NCBI GenBank assembly: GCA_965153455.1 | Contig: OZ234493.1 | Coordinates: 22,000,213-22,064,212, forward strand | Length of the DNA: 64,000 nucleotides | Source: Sphagnum compactum | Lineage: Eukaryota; Bryophyta; Sphagnopsida; Sphagnales | Reading direction: 5' to 3' | In this document: one piece after another, positions 1-12,400 of the stretch | How positions within the stretch are numbered: the first letter of the stretch is position 1 | How the letters are laid out: each line of letters starts with the position of its first letter | The notes under the pieces: model-generated | The model's input: only the letters and a program-made list of their open reading frames with translations | Database searches by the model: none | What the model was told of the DNA's origin: nothing | Program-made: the position numbers and the translations under genes

Positions 1-13
1 ACGAACTTTCTCT

Positions 14-32
14 TATATATATATATATATAA
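14..32. repeat. (TA)n microsatellite
   Basis: An uninterrupted run of alternating T and A at the left edge of the window. It is ordinary simple-sequence DNA. The 300 bases after it contain no gene that I can recognise. Confidence 0.8.
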
Positions 33-479
33 TAAAGTTATACGTAAATTCAGGCCAAGACGGCACAGGAACCCCATGTTTGGTCACGTGGGGGACGAGA
101 TTTTTAAAAACAGGAATAAAAAGTATGCTGGGCTTCAACGGAGCGTGAAACTCAGTTTAGCAACAAATTTTATGGTAAATTGAGTTTCCCCTGTCCTTTC
201 TTTTTTCTGAATGCTTTCCACCAATCACTGCTGCTGCTCTGTGTACTGTAGCTATAAGTGTTCTTGAGCCTGGTGCATTTAATCCAGAGTCTCAGTGTTT
301 CATAGCTTCATTTAATAAAATGTTATGACTTTGCCAACAACAGCCAGGAGGGGATGAAGCATCAAATGAGGGGTGCAACTCAGGCCCAACAGGGCATGAG
401 TTTATGGATAGCTCTAATGTATATGATTTTATTTTGGGCAAGTCCAATGTTCCAATAATGTGTTGTTCTCCAACAATTT

Positions 480-870
480 CACATTCATAATGCCATTACT
501 TCATGAGACAGATGGTGACGCTGCTGATGCCCAAAAGCTGAGTAGAAGATTTGATTTCCAAGCCAAAACGTGAAATTGATTGTGGTGGTGTGATTTGTGG
601 TCGGTAAGGCCCACAGCCAGGCGTGTTACCAGAGTAAGGACCGCTTTACAGTTGGAGTCAGGGCCAATGTTCAATCCAAATCAAGCATTCTATTGATGCA
701 AAAGTTGAAATCGGCCCCAAGGGCTTTACACTAGGAGTCAAGGCTGAACTAGAAGAAATGTTTTCAATCCGCCCAAAGTTACTAATAAAATTGCTGAACT
801 TTATGGCCTTGTATTGGCCCCAAGGCTGGAAAAAGGATACCAACGAATTTGGGAGGCCAATTTGCAACCA
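480..870 (+). pseudogene. possible decayed exon(s), unidentified
   Basis: Two short stretches on the plus strand read like protein. One, around 485-572, gives an acidic peptide containing ETDGDAADAQKLSRRF. The other, around 640-800, gives two similar pieces, RFTVGVRANVQSK and GFTLGVKAELEEM, separated by a frameshift. The alternating hydrophobic pattern of these two could belong to a beta-strand repeat protein, but I cannot name a family. No splice signals or start codon could be placed with confidence. It may be chance, or the remains of a host gene. Confidence 0.2.
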
Positions 871-1328
871 TTGGGGTCAATGTTTCAGCATTTATTAATA
901 TCCTTACATCATTATTTTAATATCCTTACATCAATGTTCTAGCGTTTATTAGTAACTTGGTGCCAAACAACAAGGCAAAAATGCTCAAAGTTGGCCCTGA
1001 GTTTTTTCGGCCCGGACTCCGAGTGCACAGCGGGCCTAAGGTGCCCACCTAAGGCATCCAGGGGCCTTCCTCCGCATACTAATCATGTCAGACCAAAGAA
1101 AATAACAATGGGCCCTTGGGAAATGCGTGAGAACTGACCTCCCAATGTAAGAGTGAATTTAATGGGTTTTGAGAACGCCCTCCAAGTACACTACCAAGTG
1201 TCTGACATTTCATTACATTCAGGAGGACATTGCTGGTCCCAAGAAAGGGTTGCAATATTGGAGAGGACCCGGGCCACCCCATGACATGTATCAATGATGA
1301 TTTTACTTTCTGATATGAACTGGGGCCA

Positions 1329-1360
1329 GAGTGAACCAGCACCCACCAGTGCACCAGTTG
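1329..1360 (+). repeat. short dispersed repeat shared with the LINE 3' flank
   Basis: About 32 bases beginning GAGTGAACCAG and ending GCACCAGTTG match the reverse complement of about 13205-13236, just downstream of the LINE, with only a few differences. Similarity stops on both sides. It may be a small piece of the same repeat family. A short open frame on the minus strand across 1088-1354 is not otherwise recognisable. Confidence 0.45.
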
Positions 1361-1599
1361 CTCGTTCTGTCCATAGGATGGGTTTTATTTCTTCATCCAG
1401 TTCCTGACTCTGTGTTACCCCAACATTGTACCATAGTCAACCTTTTTGGGCTGCTGACCTTTCACCCTTTTTCTTTTTTGGGTTTTTTTTTCTCAACCCT
1501 GACCATACTACCTTTCAACCTAATCACCCTAGTTCCCTAACTACCCTACTGACTTAACTACGTTATTGACTTGCACCTTGGCTCTACCTACCAACCCCT

Positions 1600-2180
1600 T
1601 CCCTACTTACCCTCTAGTTTTTCATAGTTAAACCTATATCTCTTGGCTAAACTTTTGTCTTTTGGCACAACTTCTAATTCTTCTTGGCTAAACCATTTTC
1701 TTTTAGCACAACTTTTAACTTTTCTTGGTTAAAACTTTTCTTTCTGGTACAACTTTTCATTCTTCTTGTCTAAACCTATATCTCTTTGCTAAAACTTTTT
1801 TTTTGGCACAACTTTTAATCCTTTTTGGCTAAACCTCCATCTTTTCATGACTAAACGTTTACATGTGGACACAATCTCTATGTATTTTTAGCTAAACGTC
1901 TATTTCTTTGCAAAAACATTACTTTCAACAATTTTTTTTAAAAAAAATTAAACCTCTACCTTTTGGAAAAAATTCTAACTTTTCTTGACTAAACCTATAT
2001 CTCTTGACAAAACCTCCTTCTTTTCATGGTTAAATTGTTACACGTTGGCAAAAATTCTATTTATTTTTTAAAAATTTTATCTCTTGGCAAAATCTTAACC
2101 TCTTCTTAGTTAAATTTTTACCTTTAAACAAAACCTTTTTATTTTCTTGCTTAAACCTCTACCACTTGAAAAAAATTTCT
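1600..2180. repeat. degenerate minisatellite, half-units about 27-29 bp
   Basis: A pyrimidine-rich stretch built from alternating phrases of the kind TTGGCTAAACCT and TTTTGGCACAACTTTT, repeated many times with substitutions and small indels. The two phrases alternate, so the longer period is about 55 bp. Copies become more divergent toward 2180. It has no coding potential. Confidence 0.7.
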
Positions 2181-2199
2181 CCTTTTAATTCTTTTTCTT

Positions 2200-3850
2200 G
2201 TTCTAAATATTTTTCTTCTATCATTTATCACAATTAGTTTATTTCCTCTATTTTTTTATCGTCATCATTTTTTTCATTGAATGTGCATATTTTATGCCCA
2301 ACATTTAGGTATTGCATAAACCATCCAAAAAAACCAATCAACATTTTATGCTTCAAATGTGGGTATTGAAAAATCATTCTACAAAATTAATGTTCATTTT
2401 GTGACCCTTATGCAAGTATTTCACATTGAATTTTTTTAAAAAGTTCTTTTAATGCAATAATGCAACATTGCAATATGTTTCAAACTTATATTTTTAAGGA
2501 AAATTTCAACAAAGTATTAATGCAATGCTCACATTCAAAGCATGTAAACATAATACAAAATGAGGTTACAATTGCAATAAGACAAAACTTGTATGTATTA
2601 ATGCAAGTATCACATTTATCAAAACTTTTTAGAATGTCCAAAACATGGAAAACATGAGCTCCATGCCATTTTTTATACCAAAGAAACCTAGGTAAGATAA
2701 GCATGTTACTTTTACCTCAAAAGACACCTTTCTAAACCTATTTTCATTAGCCACCATGTCATGTGTTCTTCGATAAGTTCTTGTTGTTTAACCACCTGAA
2801 TAGCATGTTGATGAATGTAAAGTTGATAGTGATACAATTGGAGTTGAATGACATTAGTTACAAATTAGTATTTCATAATTATTCAAAGTTTGCATCAAAC
2901 ATATGATACACATTAATATGAAAATTTGAAAAATATAAACCAACCCCAAAAATTACATGAGTATGAACATATATAGTCTATTAGATTTGTTTTTAAATGA
3001 AAAAATTGGAAATATTTTGAAAATAAGAAATAAAGGAAAAAGAAAAACAAACTTCATCTTTGGAATTTTGAAGACCAAAAAAATGAAAAATAAGGGGGGA
3101 AAAAAAAGAAATATTTACAACAAACATGAAAAAATAAAAGAAAAAAAATTCTTCTAACATTTAGAAAATAGAAAAAATGGAAAAATGGGGCAAGAAAACC
3201 CAAAAAATCTTTTGATTCTTAAAGAAAAAAAAAAGGAAAACAAAGCAATGAAAAGGAAAAAAAAACTAGAATTCTTCTTCTTGAATTAACAATAACAAGA
3301 AAAAAAATCTTGAAGAAAAAACAGAAAAAAAGAAAAAAAAAACAAACTTCTTCTAGAATTATTAAAATACAAAAAACTAGAAAAACAAGAAAGAAACAAA
3401 AATAGTGTTTGTCTTCTATTTTTTTTCTTTTCATCTTCTTTATTTTTTAATTTCCATTCCCTTCTCTTTTAGTCTTTTGTCTTCTTCTCTTTCTTTTTCT
3501 TACTTTTCTCTTTTGCTTCTATTTTCAAACCAAAACAAAAAAAAGACAAAGAAAAAGATAAAAACATACCTTGCATGATGTGTATAACTAGTGATGATGA
3601 AACAAGAAATAACACCAAACGCAACAATGTGATGACAAAAAATGCTTAAAGAGAGAAAAAAAAAACAGAAAAATAAGGAAATGATAAACAAGTTGTAACA
3701 CTAGAGGAAAACAAAAAAACAAAAGATCAAAAAAAAAACTAAAATAACAACAAAAATGAAAGAAAAGAATGATAAGAAGAAAAATTTATAGTACAAAAAA
3801 AATAGAAAAAATAATAATAATAACAATAACAATAAAAAAGTAAATTAAAT
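2200..3850. other. AT-rich then A/G-rich low-complexity spacer, no gene seen
   Basis: From 2200 to about 2900 the DNA is AT-rich, with recurring loose phrases around ATGCAAGTAT and GGTATTGCAT that also recur at 21.3-23.1 kb. From about 2960 to 3850 it is dominated by runs of A with scattered G, giving lysine-rich or phenylalanine-rich translations on the two strands. These frames come from composition and are not genes. Confidence 0.6.
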
Positions 3851-4261
3851 GATGAAGCAAAAACTACCATAGTAATGACATTCGTCATTTTGCACTTTAA
3901 AATTCGCGAATTTACGTGGTAAAGCACCTTGTCAAAACATTCGGCATACTTTCGTGAAACATTTGCCAACATGGACATCGCACGCGGTGACAGCCTGTGC
4001 TGAACGGTAACGGTTACTACCAGACCATTACCACTCGGAGTCAGGTTGCCGCCAATACCTGCCGGCCGCGCCGCCAGTGCAGTACGGTGCGGTTGGGCCG
4101 CCAGGCTTGACTGAGTCTGTACGGTAGCCTGACGTCTTGCATGCCAATGCTTTGTTCTAGTTTGATCTAGCCTGAAGTTGCCAGCTTCCAAGTTCCATAT
4201 GTCTCTATGCAGTAGCATAGTTGAAGATCTAAGGATAAGGATAAGGAATCTGACAGCCGCC

Positions 4262-6175
4262 ATGGTCAAGGAAAAGGGACCAAAGCATGCCCACGTTGTC
4301 CAGCAGGAAGAACCCAAGACCCCTGGGGAAAGCACTAAGGTCAAATGCAAGTACTGTGAACTTGTCTTCACCGCCACAGCAACCAGGATTCGTGCACATC
4401 TTCTAGGGTGGACTGGATCTGGTGTGCGAGCTTGTGACAAAGTCCCCCCGGTGGTTACACACCAGTTTGAGGAGCTGGAGAAGGAAAAGAAGGAAAAGGA
4501 GTTCAAGAAGCGGAAGGTTGAGCAGCTTGACAAGCTGTCCAGTGGGGAGGCTGTCAAACCTAAGAAGCAAAGCACCTTGAAGGTTGCCTTCTCCAAGCAG
4601 GATTGCTCGAAGGTTGACCAGCTTTGGGGTCGAGCATTCTATGCCAATGGGCTCTCTTTCCGTTTAGCAAAGGATCCTCACTTCAAGGCAGCTGTGGCAG
4701 CAACAGCAAGCTTTGGGGAGTCATATCCAGGGCCTCTTTCTGTGGACAGGCTGCGAACAACCATTCTGGAGTGTGAGAAGCAGCTCTGTCGGGATGGCTT
4801 GGCCTCCTTCCAAGAGTCTCTTCAGCTGACAGGGGCAACGATTACCAGTGACGGGTGGTCTGATGTGCGTAAGCGCCCTCTGTTAAATCTGCTCGTTGTC
4901 TCTCCAAAGGGGGAAATGTTCTTCAAGGCGGTTGATACGGGGGGTGAGACAAAGGACGCTACTTATATTGCTGGACAGCTGATTGATTGCATCCGGGAGG
5001 TTGGTGCAGACAGCGTCATCCAAGTTGTTACAGACAGTGCGGCAGTCTGCAAAGTTGTTGGCAGGCTAGTTGAGCAAAAGTTCTCTTGGATAACGTGGAC
5101 GTCGTGCACCCCACATTGTCTGGACCTGCTCCTTGAAGATGTGGGGAAGCTGCCATGGGCTGCAGAGGTGGTTGCAGAGGCAAAGGCGGTGGTGAAATTC
5201 ATCACAAATCACCACCAGAGTCAGGCGCTGTTTCGCGGCAAGTCTAGGCTGGATCTGCTGAAGCTGGGGGACACGCGCTTTGCCACCAACTTCATCATGC
5301 TGGACCGCATGCTAGAGGTGAGAGAGGCGTTGCAAGAGCTGGTTGTCGGCCGGGAGTGGAGGGAGTGGAACGGGGAGTCCAATCATTCGGATGACGGGGA
5401 CAAAGTGAGGGACTGTGTCTTGCGGAGCGGATTCTGGAAGAACCTGGAAGAGGTGCTAGCATTGACAAAGGGGACGGTGGCTCTGCTGCGGGAGTGCGAT
5501 CGGGGGGTGCCAATCGCAGGAAAGGTCTACGTGGCAATGTTTAATTGCGGACAGGAACTGGAGGCCCTGAGGGACGACACCTCGGAGTACTGTCCTGGGA
5601 TCAAGGTCTCTGCTCAGAAGTATGCACAGGTGCATGCAATCTGGGAGAAGCGCTGGGAGATGCTGCACAGCGACATGCATGCTGCTGGGTATGTTCTTGA
5701 CCCGGAGTATCAGTCTCCAGATAACGGGTAGCATAGCAACGTAGAAGTGATGCGAGGGTTTCACAACATTGTTGAGAAGCTTCTGCCTGACATTGAGGAT
5801 CAGGTCAAGGCAATCGAACAGCTAGCTAAGTACAGGAACTCGGAGGGAGAGTTTGGCCGCCCGTTCGTCAAGGCAAGTGCTAAGAAGTTGCCAGGCTGGA
5901 AGTGGTGGGTGGAATTTGGCTCAGAGTGCCCCGAGCTGTAGAGCGTGGCGCAAAAGGTGCTGAGCCAGATCTCATGCGCGTCTATGTGCGAGAGAAACTG
6001 GAGCACCTACGACTTTATCCACAACAAAAAGCGCAATCGTCTGCGACCAGACAGGGCAAACGATCTGGTGGAGGTGTTCTCTAACCTGCGTCTGATCAGC
6101 AAGGTGAACAACATTGAGTATGAGGAGCAGATGCTGGCATGGGACAGCGGAGAGGAGGAATTGGAGGAAGAGTGA
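4262..6175 (+). pseudogene. hAT transposase with two in-frame TAG codons
   Basis: This would be a DNA-binding transposase that cuts and pastes a hAT element. The frame runs 637 codons from ATG 4262, which sits in a good plant context (GCCGCCATGG). The open frame reaches back to 4178. Seen: a BED-type zinc finger starting at C29 and C32; a basic linker; a DUF659-like catalytic core with SDGWS (D near codon 197) and VTDSAAVCK (D near codon 258), the expected first two acidic catalytic residues; and a C-terminal dimerisation region with SMCERNWS (E near codon 577) and IHNKKRNRL. All of it is in one frame with no indel. TAG interrupts it at 5729-5731 and 5939-5941, and it ends at TGA 6173-6175. 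The second TAG follows PEL, where hAT relatives usually have glutamine, so CAG to TAG is the likely change. Confidence 0.88.
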
Positions 6176-6390
6176 AGCATGGGTGAGCTTGGTAAAATAT
6201 TGGATTGTGTCCTTTTTTTTGTGAATCTGGTGTGCTGGAACTCAAGAAAGTTTAAAAGCTATTAGATTTTGCAGTCAGGTCAAAACTTTTTCTAGTTTGT
6301 GCAGTCCAATCAGATCTGGTATGCAACTCAACTAGTTCTGATGCAGGGTTTGACTGCATGCATTTGTTTCTTGAATCTTTTTGGGTGGTA

Positions 6391-6620
6391 TGATGCCGAA
6401 TATGCTTGGTGGTAAAGTGAGGATAGGCTGATTTGTCCATCTAGGATAGAAGTCTGATAATGTTTAAAGTTGATCAACAATATAAAAGCTTGAGGAAGAT
6501 TCGTTCAGCATTTGCTAGAGAGTGACTTCATTGGTATCTGCTGTCCTGTCGAATCTGCTTGATGGTAAAGTTAGGATAGGCTGATTTGTCCATCCAGGAT
6601 ATAAGCCTAATAATGTAAGC
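6391..6620 (+). repeat. direct repeat of about 75 bp in the hAT tail
   Basis: The segment 6391-6466 recurs with substitutions at 6546-6620. Both copies share the phrases GATAGGCTGATTTGTCCAT and a nearby GGTAAAGT. The copies lie between the transposase stop and the presumed right end of the element. Subterminal repeats bound by transposase are common in hAT elements, so this may be such a site, but that is inference. Confidence 0.55.
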
Positions 6621-6719
6621 CTAACATGCCCGCGAATGTTTACCGAATGTTCACCGGTTGATCTATAAAATTCATTAAAATTCGTGCTTCTTTGGGCTTC
6701 CATAACTGACGCGCTCCTA

Positions 6720-7560
6720 AGTCCTGGGGTGAAACCCACTTGAGGGTTTCACTTTGTCAAGTTGCGGAAAGTTGGGACTTGGGGCACGCTCCCGGCTTCC
6801 AACACTAGAAAGGGGTAGAGGGTCGTGTTGGGAGCCCCGGGATTAGACTAGGAAGAGGGACTAGCTTAGCTTGTGTGAATCTGCGTCCAAAAACCAACCA
6901 CACGAGGTTAGTTTAGCATTCGGGACACCCTTGGGTGTGGGGACAAGCCACGGGCACTTTGACACACAAGACTCACCACGGCCCGGACTCGAGGGAAGCC
7001 ACCACCTTCCCCCATATAGTATTCTCTGCAGCTCGCCATGGAGGCTACATCCAAACGGCACATTTTGTTGGGACTCCCGAAATGGAGTCCCGAAATTGTC
7101 CCGGCTGGACTCCCGAAACTTTGAACGGCCATAACTCCCGATTGCAGAGTCTAATCGCAACGAGGTCTAAACCAAAGTTGTAGCCCTCGTCGAGATCTTT
7201 TCAACGCCATGTCGCACTCTCAAATCGGATGTCGGGAAGAGGTCGATTCCCGACTTTTAGTGGTCGGGAGTCAAACTGCCAGTTTGACTCCCAGCCCTTC
7301 TTTTGTCCATAACTTGGGCTGCAGATCTCCAAATGACCAATGCGAGGCAATTTTCGATATCTACGTTTCAAGACCTTTCCAATGACACCAAGAACACCCC
7401 AATGCGAGGTGTTTTGGGCCTTGCTGTCGAGCTCTGAACATTCAGGAGTCCCGGGGGACCCCAAGACCCCAACTTTGCAAGTGTTGGGCTTCACTCCCAC
7501 ACTTGGCCAAAGTGGGGTTGCGACAATAACATTCCCGCACCAAGAATGTCATAACTATGA
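6720..7560 (+). mobile_element. LTR-like repeat, copy 1 (GC-rich)
   Basis: This region is full of CpG and has the phrases AAAGTTGTAGCCCT, GATCTTTTCAACG and GTCCATAACTTGGG, spaced as in many plant LTR retrotransposon terminal and leader regions. It aligns along most of its length (about 7030-7540) with 20520-21100, which is clearly the same repeat with most CpG lost. No gag or pol frame adjoins it, so it is a solo or fragmentary piece. The exact ends were not found. Confidence 0.55.
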
Positions 7561-7739
7561 AAACTACACCAACAATGGAAGAGAAAAAGAAGAAAGAAAG
7601 AACAAAATAAGAAAAGAAGAAGGAAGAGGAGGGAAAAAAAGGAGGGAAATTTTTTGAAATCTCATTTTTTTTTGAAATTTTTTGAAAGGTCAGCTAGTGA
7701 AAAGAAAAAAAATAACCCACCTCAATGTTTGATTTAGCT

Positions 7740-8280
7740 TGGCGATGGCCGCGCGCGCACGAAGGTGGTGACAGAAGACGAGAGACACACACAGAGAGTC
7801 AGAAAAAGAAAAATCCATTTTTTGGAGCTTAGGGTTCAATCCATCCAGTTTTAGAGCTTGGAGCTCAATTCAGTTTGTAAGATGTGATTGCTGGCGATGA
7901 CTGGGTGACGAGTTGGGAATGCCTGGCGACAACCGCAAGAGGAGGAGCGCCGAAATGGGGACGAGGTGGAGGAGCGGCGGTGCTTTGATGACGACGACGA
8001 ATCCGGGCGCCCAAGCAGGAAAGTCTGCGAAGAGAATCTACGGATAGACAGACGAGAGGGAGAGCGAGCGGAACGATACTCTTGGGGGATCTGTCACGGA
8101 CGGGACACGACGAAAGCAGACGAGAGGAGAGAGAAAGAAAAACTTTGGTGCTTGGGCTGTGCTACCTGCTACCTTCTGTTGGATTGGTTTTCGGGAGGTT
8201 TTGGTGGGGACTGGTTCGTTGGCTGGCTGGCCGTCTCTCCGTGTGTCGCCAGGGGCTAAAAAAGAAAGAAGAGTTTCAAG
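7740..8280 (+). other. GC-rich leader-like region upstream of the LINE
   Basis: This segment is rich in purines and CpG, with GACGAGAG-type phrases. It contains an open frame of 97 codons (7966-8259) with no recognisable domain. Its composition resembles a 5' untranslated leader more than a protein gene. It could be the LINE 5' UTR or part of the preceding LTR-like repeat. Around 8440-8520 there are T-rich runs and nothing else identifiable. Confidence 0.35.
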
Positions 8281-8549
8281 TTATCACAACTAACATGTTT
8301 CAAGAAGACACATTTTGCACATTGAACTTTCAAAATCTAGAATGCCTAGTTGATAGCCTGGTGGGGACATTCTGGATTTCAAAAGCTCCTGTGACAGCCA
8401 GCCAACAAGGACAGTTCTAGGTTCTTGGTTTTGACTTCTGAACCTTTTTTTTTTTTTTTTTGGGCTAAAACCCATGTGTTTTTTTACTTCTCAAGTCTTT
8501 TTAAAAAAATAGACATTGGTTTAGGGTTTAAGATTTGAAAAACTCCACG

Positions 8550-9398
8550 ATGGCACTCCATGCCGCACTGCTGCGGTGTCCTTTCAATGTAGCGTCAGAC
8601 ATTTTCACGCTGAAGGACACTGCCAAGACGTATTGCAACAACGCCGGGTTCAATGTTCCAGACAATGCACCCCTGGCGGTCTACTAGGTAGCCCTAGCCG
8701 GGCACTGGCTAGTCATGGGCCTCAAGACCGACAGCTCACCTGTTAACGTGTGGTTGTCCAAGATGGAGGCGGCCATCAAGAACATTGCATCTCTTGCGGC
8801 CGCTGGCAACCTTGTGGCCAACAAACTAATGGAGCGCAAGGCGGCCACAGCTGTCATAGCCAAGGCTACTTCTAAACAAAAGTCCAAGTGGACCACAGTG
8901 ATGGCCAAGAACTTGCGCTAGTTGGTCAGCCGGGTCGTGGAGACCTTGGCCGACGCGCCCAAACAGGAGGAGCACAAGCTCAACTTACGCCTCACGAGCT
9001 TTGAGGCCAAGGAAGGCAAGATTGAGAAGGAGCTGGTGCAACGGTTCAACACAGAGCCGTTGCAAGGGCAAATGAGGCTGCGTGCCAAGGTCGTCATCAC
9101 CACGCGGCACCGGCCTGCAACCGCGCGAACCTCCACCTTGACGACAGGTGCGCGCCCCGGTGCGCTGCTACTCAAATTCGCGACAAGTGAAGGCCGCTAG
9201 GCCGCGCTGCGAGGGTGCAAAAGCCTGGCGGGGACCAAGCTAGGCCTAGACGAGGACCTCACGCCCGCGTAGCAGGCGCTCAAGTCACAGCTGTGGCCGC
9301 TATTCAAGGAGGCCAAGGCGGCAGGCAAGCGCGCTTTCTGGTGCGCAGCCGAGCTCTTCATCAACGGCACTCAGATTCGCCCACCTTCCTCTATCTAA
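8550..9398 (+). pseudogene. LINE ORF1-like region
   Basis: Frame from ATG 8550, one reading frame throughout. The middle is charged and helical (around 8930-9080, KQEEHKLNLRLTSFEAKEG), as expected of the coiled-coil part of LINE ORF1 proteins, which bind element RNA. The end contains DEDLTPA followed by WPLFKEAKAAGKRA, a charged region usual near the ORF1 C terminus. TAG codons fall at 8685, 8919, 9198 and 9270, and a TAA at 9396. The first four lie inside coding-like sequence; the TAA could be the true end or another interruption, because the same frame continues into the endonuclease. No frameshift is seen in this part. Confidence 0.65.
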
Positions 9399-9425
9399 AG
9401 CCACGAGGACCAGAGAGACCTATGC

Positions 9426-12400
9426 ATGGTATTATGGAACATGCACAGGGGTGGTGTAAATAAACTGGAAACGAGGGTGCAAATACTAGAGCTATTTCAG
9501 GATGCTGACCTTGTTCTATTCACCGAAACCTGGCACTTCCTAGGCCAACATTCGCCACACGTTGATGGGTTTGACTCATTTGTGGTAGCGCGCATTGTGT
9601 AGCTGGGAAGAACAAAAGCAATAAAACATAGCGGGGGGGTTGTCACAGCCACCTCGGCCCAAACCTGTCACAGTGGAAGGAAGGAAGCCACGATTCTTAT
9701 CTATGGCTACGGGTCAGCAAGGGTGCTGCCCCTGACTTGTATGTCTGCGTGGTGTATGCAGCCCCCTTTGGCTCCAAACACAAGAACAAATCCTTGTTCC
9801 AAAACCTGGCAGCAGGTATTGCTGAAGTTCAAACTCTAGGGCGCATAATATTATTGGGAGGGGATTCTAATGCGCGAACTGCAACGTTACTAGATACCAT
9901 TGACACTAGCGACCTTTGTGAACTATTACAGGCACCTGAGCTCGTTCAAACTGAGCAACCAAGTGCTGTGGCTAAGCGACAAAACCGCGATGCCAGTGTT
10001 GGCGGCTGGGGTCGCGAGCTCCTGGACCTATGTTGTGAAGCTGGGTTGCTCATCCTCGATGGCCGGACACCTGGCAACGAATAGGGGAGTTCACTTGCTT
10101 AGCAAATGGGGTGCGTAACACTATTGATTATTTTGTTGGCTCACCTGCAATTTGGCAAGCTGCTACACACCTCGAGGTGATAACAGACGACACCCGCTAT
10201 TGCGCGATGGGGGGAGACTCTTACCACAGGCCGTTACGCCTACAATTGAACATCAATTGTAGCTTTGTTGACCCACAACATACAATTATAACAAAAAAAT
10301 TCTTACCTAGGTTCAAATATGATAAATCAAAAGCTGAAAAGTATCAGCTTGCCCTAGCAGCGAATCTTGCAAATCTATGGGTTGTTGTTTCAATCGGGCA
10401 TTTGGGGGAAGACGGGTTAGCTAACCTACTGTAGCAGTGCATGGGTGCTGCAGTAGAATCTACTTTTGGCAATAAGCCTTCGGTAGGAAACTGCAAAGCG
10501 CGACATTGCCATAAACCTTGGTTTGATGCTAATTGCCGTATAGCGAAGCGGGAGCTCAGGCTTTGGCTGAAAGCCAACCCCGATTTGCACGCCGCTAAAC
10601 ATCAAGCAAGTAAACTCAAAAATTTATTTTAAAAAAAAAGAATTTTCAGGGAAACTACAAGAGCTGAACATATGTGTACGCTTGCCAAGGTGGATGCACT
10701 TTCGTTCCAGAAAAAGTACCGGCAAGGGCACCCGTTGTGGACAAAATCAGTGCAGCTACGCTTTTGGAAGGCTTCCGCGGGCTAGTTGGCTAGTCTCCGC
10801 CACCCATACGGCTGTGAATTGATCACTCGGCCCAGGTGACAGAACCTCCACCTAGCCACACCCTAAACACAAATATCACACTTGTTGAGCTACTTTAGGC
10901 GCTGAAAAAGCTACAAAGGAATAAGGTTGTTGGTTTGGATGGTATGAAAGCTAGATGCGGGAGAGCTGCTACACATGCCACTATTGACAGTGTTCAATTA
11001 CTTTCTGGTGAAAGGCTTTCCAAAAGCCCTTTCCACTGGGGTGGTCCACGCACTCTTCAAAGGGGGCGATGCCTCCGAATTTGACAACTACAATGGGATA
11101 ACTGTTGGGCCTATCCTAACAAAGTTGTTCGCTATGATCCTTGACAAAAGGTTGAGCGAGTGGGCTTAACAACATGGGCTGCGTGCCAAGGGTCAAGCTA
11201 GGTTTCGCAAAGATTACCACACTACTGACCAACTCTTCATACTGCGAACTCTGATAGAACAAAGCAAAGCAAAAAAGAAGCCACTTTATTGTTGCTTTGT
11301 GGACTTCAAAAAGGCATTCGATACTGTGCTGCATGGAGTACTGTGGGAGGTGTTGGCTAGCCTCGGGGTGGAGGGACGCTTCTTGCGATGCCTATAGGCG
11401 ATGTATACCAAGGATACCGTATGTATCAACCACCCAAGCGAAGGTGTCACCTCCAGCTTCAAGTGCCAATAAGGTGTGAAGCAAGGTTGCCCTCTCAACC
11501 CCCTACTGTTTGGGCTATATTTGGATGCCTTGGAGGGGCGCTTGGACAGTAGAGAATGCGATGCACCAACCCTAGCAAACGTGCACATATGGCTGTTTCT
11601 TTTTGCACATGACCTTGCTCTGACATCGAAGTCAGAGGTGGGACTACAACACCAGTTAGACACGCTCTAGCAGTTCTGTGCTGAACATGGACTTACAATG
11701 AACGTGAAAAAAATAAAAGTCATGGTGTTCAACTCTGCTGACCCATGCCAAGAATTTGTGTTTGAAGGTGATGCTATTGAGCGTGTGCAGACCTTAAATA
11801 CCTAGGGATCCTGCTCGAAACCACCCTGAACCTGGACAGTGCAATGGAACATCTAGCAGCTGCCAGTAGGCGCTCGCTGTTCGCATTGAACCGCCGTTGT
11901 GCGAAGCTACGTATTATGGACGTCCAGTTACGCTGTGACCTCTTCAACACGCTGGTGCATTCCACAACAAGTTATGCCTATGAGGTTTGGGTGGACTCCA
12001 AAAAAATAGAAGCTATTGAAGTAGTGTACAGAGGGTTCCTCAAATCCTTGCTCGGGGTGCGAAAAACAACTAGCACGTCCATCGTGCTGGCAGAATTTGG
12101 CAAATTCCCCTTTGAACACTTTGCATGGGGGCAAGCACTGTTGTACTATAACCGTGTGAGCACAGTCACTAAAAACCGCATCTTGGGCAAGGTATGGGAA
12201 GCCTAACTCGCTATGCTTGCTGTGAGAAAGAACTGTTGGCCTAGATCCATGAAAAAATGGCTATTCAAGAATCAGCCCTAAGAGGTGCCAGGTTTTCTGC
12301 CTCCGATTCAACCGTCGTTGGAAACGACACCTAATCCTACAACGACCCGTGTGCTCCAAGCGAGGACTATTCAACCGCCGCTGGGAACGGCTCTTACGAC

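Larger units (their letters stand above)
3890..6620 (+). mobile_element. hAT-superfamily DNA transposon, boundaries uncertain
   Basis: A sharp rise in GC and CpG near 3900 separates this block from the A-rich spacer, and composition falls again after the transposase at about 6180. The block carries one transposase frame (4262-6175) followed by a noncoding tail with a direct repeat of about 75 bp. I looked for terminal inverted repeats between 3880-3990 and 6600-6700. I found only weak similarity around GCCGAATGTT, so the ends are estimates. Retained CpG suggests a relatively young or little-methylated copy compared with the AT-rich surroundings. Confidence 0.7.

Noticed and set aside
3739-4596. 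285-codon open frame on the minus strand
   Set aside because: It runs through A-rich low-complexity DNA and then the antisense of the hAT transposase start; its translation has no domain and follows the base composition.
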